Shown piece by piece: positions 35,839 through 42,398 of a stretch of DNA of 61,266 nt (its first letter is position 1; every line of letters begins with the position of its first letter). The stretch is from Paracoccus luteus. Lineage in GTDB: Bacteria > Pseudomonadota > Alphaproteobacteria > Rhodobacterales > Rhodobacteraceae. Both the position numbers and the translations under genes were made by a program. The stretch covers positions 1-61,266 of the forward strand of contig NZ_SDEA01000015.1 of NCBI RefSeq assembly GCF_004522155.1, given 5' to 3'. The notes below the pieces were generated by a model. It searched no databases, had not been told where the DNA came from, and saw only the letters and a program-made list of their open reading frames with translations.

Positions 35839-35863
35839 CGTCACTTGGCCCCCGTCACTTGGC
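35839..35863. repeat. 11-bp tandem duplication over a stop codon
   Basis: CGTCACTTGGC occurs at 35839-35849 and 35853-35863, period 14 bp. The second copy includes the last two codons and the stop of the minus-strand COG4315-type gene; the first is non-coding. Confidence 0.8.
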
Positions 35864-36244
35864 GACGTGCCAGACCCCGCCCACGCCGTCCCCGGTCGTC
35901 TGGCCGGGCGCGGTGTCCTTGACCCACAGATACAGCGGGCGGCCGTCCATCGCCCATTGCATCGTGCCGTCGCTGCGCGTGATCGGCGCAAAGGCCCCGG
36001 TCGCGGTGGACCCTGCGGGCGCCACCAGCGGCGGCCATTTCGCCGCGCAGTCGCCGTCGCAGTTCGACTTGCCCGGCTCGTCCTTGTCAAAGACATACAG
36101 CGCCATGCCGCGCGCGTCGGCATAGACCTGCCCCGAGGGCGTGTTGATGCGCACGACCCCCGGATCGGCCAGCGCCGCCGTCGCGGCCAGGCCCAGCAGC
36201 GATGCGGCAAGGGTCGCGCGCAGGGGATTGATCGGTTTGCTCAT
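35855..36244 (-). CDS. Secreted protein with COG4315-type repeats
   Basis: A 129-residue exported protein. Residues 1-27 are a signal peptide ending in ALA-DP. The mature part contains two related units: GMALYVFDKDEPGKSNCDGD with AAKWPPL, and GRPLYLWVKDTAPGQTTGDG with GGVWHVAK. The pattern is that of the 'secreted repeat of unknown function' lipoprotein group (COG4315), although no lipobox Cys is present. Two Cys in SNCDGDCAAKW may form a disulfide. The ATG at 36244 (MSKPINPL) follows AGGAGG by 5 bp. Confidence 0.85.
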   Translation of the reverse strand: MSKPINPLRATLAASLLGLAATAALADPGVVRINTPSGQVYADARGMALYVFDKDEPGKSNCDGDCAAKWPPLVAPAGSTATGAFAPITRSDGTMQWAMDGRPLYLWVKDTAPGQTTGDGVGGVWHVAK

Positions 36245-36398
36245 GATGTGACCTCCTGCCGCGTGCCCGTCTGCATCGCGGGGGCGGCGCGCCATCATAC
36301 CACGGCGCGGCGCGCGCCCCAAACAGCGAACCGCGGCCGCCCTGTCACGGCCGCGTCACGAATGCGCGCCAACCCGCGCGTGACCAGATGTCCGGGAC

Positions 36399-36426
36399 TT
36401 GCCAGCTTGCGACCGCCAGATATAGT
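36399..36426 (+). promoter_or_regulatory. Candidate sigma70 promoter of the HNH gene
   Basis: TTGCCA at 36399-36404 and TATAGT at 36421-36426 are 16 bp apart. The gene starts 59 bp after the -10 element. This is one of the better sigma70 matches in an otherwise very GC-rich gap. Confidence 0.5.
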
Positions 36427-36484
36427 CGGCGCGACGGTTCTGACAGGCCCGGCCACGCCGGGGGCAGGGGGCGCGCGACGCACG

Positions 36485-37087
36485 ATGCTGGACGACCATC
36501 ACGGCGGTTCCGACTTTCGCACCCAGTTCGTGCGCGACCCCGCGTCGTTGCGCCGCAATCCGGCGCTGGTCCTGAACGCCGATTTCCGCCCGCTCAGCTA
36601 TTACCCGCTGTCGCTGTGGCCCTGGCAAGAGGCGATCAAGGCCGTGTTCCTGGACCGCGTCAGCATCATCGCCGAATACGACGAGGTGGTCCGCAGCCAG
36701 CGCGAGGTGATCCGAATCCCCTCGGTCGTCGTCCTCAGGGACTATGTGAAACCCAGGAAGCGCGTGGCCTTCACGCGCTTCAATCTTTTTCTGCGGGACG
36801 AGTTCTGCTGCCAGTATTGCGGGGCCAGGGGCGATCTGACGTTCGACCATGTGGTGCCCCGGTCGCGGGGCGGCGTGACCAGCTGGGAAAACGTGGTCGC
36901 CGCCTGTTCGCCCTGCAACCTGAAAAAGGCCAACCGCAGCCTGCGCCAGTCGGGGCTGCGGCTGCGCCATGCCCCGCGCCGCCCCTCGACCGAAGAGATG
37001 CACGCCATCGGCCGGCGATTCCCCCCGAACCACCTGCACGACAGCTGGATCGATTACCTGTACTGGGACGCCGAACTGGAAAGCTGA
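36485..37087 (+). CDS. HNH endonuclease domain protein
   Basis: A 200-residue protein. Residues 15-90 form a leading region (NADFRPLSYYPLSLWPWQEA). The HNH nuclease domain follows: CQYCGARGDLTFDHVVPRS, then GGVTSWENVVAACSPCNLKK, with two CxxC zinc knuckles and the His-Asn-His core. This architecture is widespread and chromosomal in alphaproteobacteria, and no phage or restriction gene lies nearby, so its role is unknown. No strong ribosome site precedes the ATG. Confidence 0.9.
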   Translation: MLDDHHGGSDFRTQFVRDPASLRRNPALVLNADFRPLSYYPLSLWPWQEAIKAVFLDRVSIIAEYDEVVRSQREVIRIPSVVVLRDYVKPRKRVAFTRFNLFLRDEFCCQYCGARGDLTFDHVVPRSRGGVTSWENVVAACSPCNLKKANRSLRQSGLRLRHAPRRPSTEEMHAIGRRFPPNHLHDSWIDYLYWDAELES

Positions 37088-37091
37088 GCGG

Positions 37092-37286
37092 TCAGGCGCC
37101 GGGGTGGTGATGCGGCCCGTCGCCCGCGTCGCGCGACCGCGTGGCCAGATGCACGACGACGGCCCCCGCCAGCACCACGCCGCCCATCAACGGCAGCGGC
37201 ACACCGGCGGCCAGCGCGGCCCACAGCGTGGCGCCCGCGGTCAGGATCACGGCGGCAAGCATCAGCAGGAAATGGGGCAGGGGCAT
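37092..37286 (-). CDS. Small membrane protein with His-rich tail
   Basis: A 64-residue protein with two hydrophobic helices (about 4-24 and 30-47) and the short polar tail GDGPHHHPGA. GGAGGG lies just before the ATG at 37286 on the minus strand. It converges on the HNH gene with only four bases between the stops. No family is recognised. Confidence 0.6.
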   Translation of the reverse strand: MPLPHFLLMLAAVILTAGATLWAALAAGVPLPLMGGVVLAGAVVVHLATRSRDAGDGPHHHPGA

Positions 37287-37398
37287 CGTTCCCTCCGGTT
37301 CTGGTCCGAATATGGGGTCTGCCGCGCGGCGATGGAAGGGGGATGGCGCGCGGGGCGGCGACAAGCCGCACAGCATTCGATTCAAAAGGGATGACGAA

Positions 37399-37413
37399 GT
37401 TCGCGGTATGTTC
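37399..37413 (+). promoter_or_regulatory. Candidate LexA box (GTTC-N7-GTTC)
   Basis: GTTC at 37399-37402 and GTTC at 37410-37413 are seven bases apart, the exact consensus of the alphaproteobacterial SOS box. It ends 12 bp before the ATG of the radical SAM gene at 37426. About one such match is expected by chance in a window of this size and composition, so position is the main support. Confidence 0.5.
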
Positions 37414-37425
37414 TATCCTGTCCTC

Positions 37426-38520
37426 ATGCTGCCCCCGCCCCACCTTCCCCCGGCCAACCCCGACGAGATCCTCAAGGCCCGCGGCGCCGCCCATCGCCCG
37501 GCGGCGCGGTTCGAACCCTATCAGCCGGTGCGAGAGGATGACGGCTGGAACACCCCGCCCGACGCCGCCCTGCTGCGCACCGAGATCGCGACCGAAAACC
37601 CGCGCCGGATCATCACCCGCAACCAGTCGCCCGACGTGCCCTTCGACCGCTCGGTCAACCCCTATCGCGGCTGCGAACACGGCTGCATCTATTGCTTTGC
37701 CCGCCCCAGCCACGCCTATCTGGGCCTGTCGCCGGGGCTGGATTTCGAAACCCGCATCACCGCCAAGCCGGAAGCCCCGGCCCGGCTGGCCGAGGAAATC
37801 GCCCGCCCCGCCTATGCCGTGGCGGCCATCGCCTTCGGCACCAACACCGACCCCTATCAGCCGGCCGAATCGCGGCTGGGGATCATGCGCGGCTGCCTGC
37901 AGGTGCTGCACGACTGGAACCACCCGGTCAGCATCGTCACCCGCGGCCACACCATCCTGCGCGACCTGGACCTGATCGGCGCGATGGCCGCGCGCGGGCA
38001 GGCGTTCGTCGGCGTCTCGCTGACCACGCTGGACCCGGCGCTTGCCCGGCAGATGGAACCGCGCGCACCCGCGCCTGCGACGCGGCTGCGGATGATCCGG
38101 GCGCTGGCGGACGCGGGCGTCGCGGTGCGCGTCATGGCCGCGCCGATGATCCCGGTGCTGACCGCGCACGAGCTGGAATCGATCCTTGCCGCCGCGCGGG
38201 ACGCCGGCGCCGCCACCGCCAGCATGATCCCGATCCGCCTGCCGCTCGAGGTGGCGCCGCTTTTCCGCGACTGGCTGGACCGGCATCACCCCGGCAAAGC
38301 CGCGCATGTCATGGCCGCGATCCGGGCGATGCGCGGCGGGCGCGACAACGACCCCCGCTTCGGCAGCCGGATGCGCGGCGAGGGGGTCGAGGCCGAGCTG
38401 CTGCACCAGCGTTTCCGCCTCGCCCGCAAGCGGCTGGGCTTTGCGACCGAAAGCCCGGCCCTCGACTGCAGCCGCTTTGCCCCGCCGCCCCGCGCAGGCC
38501 AGCAGCTGTCGCTGTTCTAG
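37426..38520 (+). CDS. PA0069 family radical SAM protein (SplB-like)
   Basis: A 364-residue Fe-S enzyme. The radical SAM cysteines are in YRGCEHGCIYCFARP (CxxxCxxC) near residue 85. The following SHAYLGLSPGLDFETRI and FGTNTDPYQPAE motifs are characteristic of the PA0069 group, which is related to spore photoproduct lyase; its substrate is unknown. ATG 37426 was chosen because the other ATG, 37408, lies inside the candidate LexA box. A terminator follows the stop. DNA repair is a reasonable guess, given the family relation and the possible SOS control. Confidence 0.88.
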   Translation: MLPPPHLPPANPDEILKARGAAHRPAARFEPYQPVREDDGWNTPPDAALLRTEIATENPRRIITRNQSPDVPFDRSVNPYRGCEHGCIYCFARPSHAYLGLSPGLDFETRITAKPEAPARLAEEIARPAYAVAAIAFGTNTDPYQPAESRLGIMRGCLQVLHDWNHPVSIVTRGHTILRDLDLIGAMAARGQAFVGVSLTTLDPALARQMEPRAPAPATRLRMIRALADAGVAVRVMAAPMIPVLTAHELESILAAARDAGAATASMIPIRLPLEVAPLFRDWLDRHHPGKAAHVMAAIRAMRGGRDNDPRFGSRMRGEGVEAELLHQRFRLARKRLGFATESPALDCSRFAPPPRAGQQLSLF

Positions 38521-38523
38521 GCA

Positions 38524-38546
38524 TCTTCTGGCCCGAAATATCCCGG
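38524..38546 (+). repeat. Short dispersed intergenic motif, copy 2
   Basis: TCTTCTGGCCCGAAATATCC lies four bases after the radical SAM stop and resembles the motif at 31423. It runs into GGCCCC/GGGGCC and GGGGGC/GCCCCC hairpins, so the motif may be part of a repeated terminator module. Confidence 0.4.
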
Positions 38547-38565
38547 GGAGGCCCCGCCAGGGGCC

Positions 38566-38585
38566 GGGGGCAGCGCCCCCTTTTT
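38566..38585 (+). terminator. Intrinsic terminator of the radical SAM gene
   Basis: GGGGGC, loop AGC, GCCCCC, then five T, 46 bp after the stop codon. It ends 12 bp before the convergent trpS stop. Confidence 0.9.
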
Positions 38586-38597
38586 CAGCGCGCCCGA

Positions 38598-39611
38598 TCA
38601 GCGTGCGCCGCGGATCATCCCCATGATCTCGCGCGCGTCGGCCACGATGGGGGCTGCGATGGCATGCGCCCGCTCGGCCCCCGCCAGCAGGATGCGGTCG
38701 ATCTCGGCCGGGTCGGCCATCAGCGCGTTCATCCGCGCCGTGATCGGCGACAGGACGCCCACCGCGACCTCGGCCAGCGCGGGTTTGAAGGCGCCAAAGC
38801 CCTGCCCCTCGAACCGGGCGCAGACCGCGTCCGGGGTCTCGCCGGTCAGCGCGGCATGGATGTTGACGAGGTTGCGCGCCTCGGGCCGGTCCTTCAGCCC
38901 CGCCATCGACCCCGGCAGAGGGTCTGCATCGGTCCGGGCCTTGCGGATCTTTTGCGCGATGGTGTCGGCGTCGTCCGTCAGGTTGATGCGGCTGGCGTCC
39001 GAGGGGTCGGATTTCGACATCTTCTTGCTGCCGTCGCGCAGCGACATGACGCGGGTCGCCGCGCCCTCGATCACCGGCTCGGGCAGGGGGAAGAAATCCA
39101 CGCCATAGTCGTGGTTGAACTTGGCCGCGATGTCGCGGGTCAGTTCGACATGCTGCTTCTGGTCCTCGCCCACCGGCACATGCGTCGCCTTGTAGGCGAG
39201 GATGTCGGCCGCCATCAGCGCCGGATAGGCATAAAGCCCAAGGCTGACGGCCTCGGCGTTCTTGCCGGCCTTGTCCTTGAACTGGGTCATCCGGTTCATC
39301 CAGCCGACGCGCGCCACGCAGGACAGCATCCAGCCCAGTTCCGTGTGGGCGGGCACGTGGGACTGCACGAACAGCACCGACTGCGCCGGGTCGATCCCCG
39401 AGGCAAGGAACGCCGCCGCCGCCTCGCGCGTCTGCTGGCGCAGGCGTTCGGGGTCCTGCCAGACGGTGATGGCGTGCAGATCGACCAGGCAGAACACCGT
39501 CTCGACCTGCCCCTGCTTTTCGGCAAAGCGTTTCAGCGCGCCCAGATAGTTGCCCAGCGTCAGCCCGCCGGACGGCTGGATGCCGGAAAAGATGCGGGGC
39601 GCGTGGGTCAT
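38598..39611 (-). CDS. trpS: Tryptophanyl-tRNA synthetase
   Basis: A 337-residue class I synthetase that charges tRNA-Trp. The HIGH-like motif is in [16 protein letters not shown] near residue 10, and the KMSKS loop is KKMSKSDPS near 197. Length is typical of the bacterial enzyme. It lies near murJ and glnD, a common alphaproteobacterial grouping, but is separated from murJ by a rhomboid-fold gene on the other strand. Confidence 0.97.
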   Translation of the reverse strand: MTHAPRIFSGIQPSGGLTLGNYLGALKRFAEKQGQVETVFCLVDLHAITVWQDPERLRQQTREAAAAFLASGIDPAQSVLFVQSHVPAHTELGWMLSCVARVGWMNRMTQFKDKAGKNAEAVSLGLYAYPALMAADILAYKATHVPVGEDQKQHVELTRDIAAKFNHDYGVDFFPLPEPVIEGAATRVMSLRDGSKKMSKSDPSDASRINLTDDADTIAQKIRKARTDADPLPGSMAGLKDRPEARNLVNIHAALTGETPDAVCARFEGQGFGAFKPALAEVAVGVLSPITARMNALMADPAEIDRILLAGAERAHAIAAPIVADAREIMGMIRGAR

Positions 39612-39691
39612 GGCAAGCCTGCTGGAAAAACGGATGCGGCCGGGATAGCCCTTGGCCGGAACGGGCGCAACCGCCCCACGAAAGGACCGCG

Positions 39692-40402
39692 ATGCGCCCC
39701 GGATACGACCAAAGCCCGCTGAACCCCGTGCCCGCGGTGATCTGGATCCTGGCCGCGCCGATCCTTGCGGCCGAGGCGTATTTCGGGCTGGGACGGCTGG
39801 GCTTTCTGGGCGGCGGCCCCGGCGCGGGCGGGGCCGCGCGCCAGATCATGGTGGAACGCACCGCCTTTGCGCCCGAGTTCGCCATCCGCGCGTGGGAACG
39901 CTGGACGCCCGTCGGCGGGCAGCTGTGGCGGCTGCTGACCTATCCCTTTGTGCATTATTCGCTGACCCATGCGCTGTTCGTGTGCGTGTTCCTGCTGGCG
40001 CTGGGCAACATGGTGGCCCGCGCGTTCCGGCCCGCCGCGGTGGCGCTGGTGTTTCTGGGCGCGGCGGTCGGCGGCGGCCTGGTCTATGCCGTCGCCGCGC
40101 GGCTGCTGCCGGGGGTGCGGTTCGACCCGCTGGTCGGCGGCTATCCCGCCGTCTATGGCCTGCTGGGCGCGTTCACATTCCTTTTGTGGGCGCGGCTGGG
40201 GGCCGAGAACGCCAACCAGATGCGGGCGTTTTCGCTGATCGGCATCCTGCTGGCGTTCCAGCTGGTGTTCGGCATCGTGTTCGGCGGCGCGGGGATGAAC
40301 TGGGTGGCCGAGATCGCGGGCTTCCTGATCGGGTTCGCCCTGTCCTTCGTGCTGGTTCCGGGCGGCTGGACCCGGCTGCGCGGGCGCGTCAGGCACCGTT
40401 AA
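39692..40402 (+). CDS. Rhomboid-fold membrane protein lacking the catalytic dyad
   Basis: A 236-residue protein with about six transmembrane helices in the rhomboid arrangement. The L1/TM2 region [20 protein letters not shown] and the GNMVARAF turn are clearly rhomboid-like. The active-site Ser motif GxSG reads [13 protein letters not shown], with Pro at the Ser position. The TM6 His motif reads [13 protein letters not shown], with Glu in its place. It is therefore predicted to be proteolytically inactive, like iRhoms or derlins. A role in binding membrane proteins or guiding their turnover is inference. It diverges from trpS. Confidence 0.85.
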   Translation: MRPGYDQSPLNPVPAVIWILAAPILAAEAYFGLGRLGFLGGGPGAGGAARQIMVERTAFAPEFAIRAWERWTPVGGQLWRLLTYPFVHYSLTHALFVCVFLLALGNMVARAFRPAAVALVFLGAAVGGGLVYAVAARLLPGVRFDPLVGGYPAVYGLLGAFTFLLWARLGAENANQMRAFSLIGILLAFQLVFGIVFGGAGMNWVAEIAGFLIGFALSFVLVPGGWTRLRGRVRHR

Positions 40403-40521
40403 CCCGATCTGAAGGATCGTCTGCGACCGTCGCGGGGAAAGGTGGCCCCGTGACGATTCGCCTGCATCCCGCGCTTTGCCTGCTGTTCCGGCTGCTGTTC
40501 CGCCTGTCGGTGTGGCTGCGT

Positions 40522-42051
40522 TCAGCGGCGGCGCACGTTGGCCCGCAAATCCGCCGCGCGCACCGCCCCGGTCGCAAAGCTCAAGCCGAAATAGATCGCC
40601 GCCCCGCCCATCACCAGCAGGGCGAGGCCGGGCACGTCGCCCTCGCCGTCCGCAGCCAGCCAGCCGCGCAGGCCCCACAGCGCCGCCGCCATCAGCGCCG
40701 ACGACAGCACGATGCGCGGGACGGCCCGGACCAGCCGCGCATCCGCGCGCGCGGCGATCCCCATTGCGCGGGTGCCCCACCACAGCTGCCCGACCATCAC
40801 CCAGGCCGCGACGCTGGTGCCGATGGCGGCCGCCAGGAACCCGGCGACCGGCATCAGGCCGAACGCCACGGCCGCGTTGACGACCATCGACGCCACCGCA
40901 AACCGGAACGGCGTGCGCGTATCCTCGCGCGCGAAATACAGCGGCTGCAGGATCTTCTGCATCACGAACGCGGGCAGCCCCAGCGCATAGACGACCAGCG
41001 CGCGGGCGGTCTGCTGGGTGTCATGCGCGTCGAACGCGCCGCGCTGGAACAGCGTGGCCACCATCGGCACGGCGATGACGGCGATGGCGAATGCGGCGGG
41101 CAGGGTCAGGAACAGCCCGAATTCCGTCGCGCGACTATAGGCCGACTGGCCGCCGCTGTCGTCGCCCGCGCGCAGCCGCCGCGCCAGTTCCGGCAGCAGC
41201 ACGACCGCCACCGCCGCGCCCACGACGCCCAGCGGCAGCTGGTAAAGCCGGTCAGAGTAGCTGAGCCAGCCGATCGCCCCGTCGAAGAAACTGCCGACCT
41301 GTCGGCCGACCAGCAGGTTCACCTGCACCACGCCGCCGGCAAAGATCGCGGGCAGGGCGATGGTCAGCAGCCGCCGCATCTCGGGCGTCAGGCGCGGCCG
41401 GCGGGGGACCAGCCGCCAGCCTGTGCGGCTGGCGTCCCACCAGACCAGCGCCAGCTGGGCGATGCCGGTGATCGGCGTGGCCCAGGCCAGCGTCAGCCCC
41501 AGATCCCAGCCGAAGGCCCGGCCCAGAACCATGCCGACGATGAACAAAAGGTTCAGCAGCACTGGCGCCGCGGCGGCGGCGGTGAACCGCCCGTTGGCGT
41601 TCAGCACGCCCGAAATCATCGAGGCGAGCGAGATCAGCAGGATATAGGGGAAGGTGATCCGCCCGTATTCGACGGCGAGGTCGAAGCGTTCGTCGCCCGC
41701 GAAACCGGCGGCCATCAGCCAGACAAGCCCCGGCATCAGGATCATCGCCAGCGCGGAAAACACCGCCACGACAAAGGCAAGGCCCGAAAACGCGTCGCGG
41801 GCGAACCCCTGCGGGTCTTCGCCCGATTCCAGCTTTTTGGAAAACAGCGGCACAAAGGCGGTGTTGAACGCGCCCTCGGCAAAGAACCGGCGGAACATGT
41901 TGGGCAGCGACAGCGCCACGAGGAACGCCTCGGCGACCGGGCCGGTGCCCAGCCAGGCGGCCATCAGGATGTCGCGCACGAACCCCGACAGCCGCGACAG
42001 GAATGTCCACAGCCCGACCGAGACAAAGCCCCGCAGCAGTCCGCCCCGCAT
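40522..42051 (-). CDS. murJ: Lipid II flippase MurJ
   Basis: A 509-residue inner-membrane protein of the MviN/MOP family with about 14 helices, which moves lipid II across the membrane for wall synthesis. It begins with the typical FVSVGLWTFLSRLSGFVRDI and SLPNMFRRFFAEGAFNTAFV segments, containing the conserved Arg and Glu of the substrate cavity. GAGGGGGG precedes ATG 42051. An open frame continues further upstream but without plausible sequence. The glnD gene lies 347 bp upstream. Confidence 0.95.
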   Translation of the reverse strand: MRGGLLRGFVSVGLWTFLSRLSGFVRDILMAAWLGTGPVAEAFLVALSLPNMFRRFFAEGAFNTAFVPLFSKKLESGEDPQGFARDAFSGLAFVVAVFSALAMILMPGLVWLMAAGFAGDERFDLAVEYGRITFPYILLISLASMISGVLNANGRFTAAAAAPVLLNLLFIVGMVLGRAFGWDLGLTLAWATPITGIAQLALVWWDASRTGWRLVPRRPRLTPEMRRLLTIALPAIFAGGVVQVNLLVGRQVGSFFDGAIGWLSYSDRLYQLPLGVVGAAVAVVLLPELARRLRAGDDSGGQSAYSRATEFGLFLTLPAAFAIAVIAVPMVATLFQRGAFDAHDTQQTARALVVYALGLPAFVMQKILQPLYFAREDTRTPFRFAVASMVVNAAVAFGLMPVAGFLAAAIGTSVAAWVMVGQLWWGTRAMGIAARADARLVRAVPRIVLSSALMAAALWGLRGWLAADGEGDVPGLALLVMGGAAIYFGLSFATGAVRAADLRANVRRR

Positions 42052-42398
42052 TGCCCGTCCCCCCTCGCTATTTTTCCGTTTGCGGCGGCCCTTCGCGGGG
42101 CGCGCGCCACCCGCCGGCGCCGGTGCCGCGCCGATGTGCCCGCGATTGCGCCGCACCGCAAGCCGCGCGTGGCCCGACCGGGGCGGCGCGGCGGACCCGG
42201 CAAGGGGGCTGCTGCCACAAGGGCGGATGGTGGGGCGGACGGTGCGGCGGAAGGTTGCACGGATGGAACGCGCCGGCTCAGACCGGGCTGCGCGACGCCC
42301 GCAGGGCTGCCGACATGAGACGGCGGAATGGGCAAGGGCGCGGCACGCGCCCCGCACAGGGTTATCCCGGCGGAAGGGACGTCCGCGCCCCGGCGGCG
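42052..42398. other. Gap between glnD and murJ
   Basis: These 347 bp hold the murJ ribosome site and a short A-rich patch (GGAAAAATAG on the minus strand) just before it. I see no gene, clear promoter or RNA here; the open frames present show no protein-like composition. Confidence 0.5.

Noticed and set aside
36485..37087. HNH gene as part of a restriction or phage defence island
   Set aside because: Neighbours are housekeeping genes, and this HNH architecture is widespread as a single chromosomal gene.
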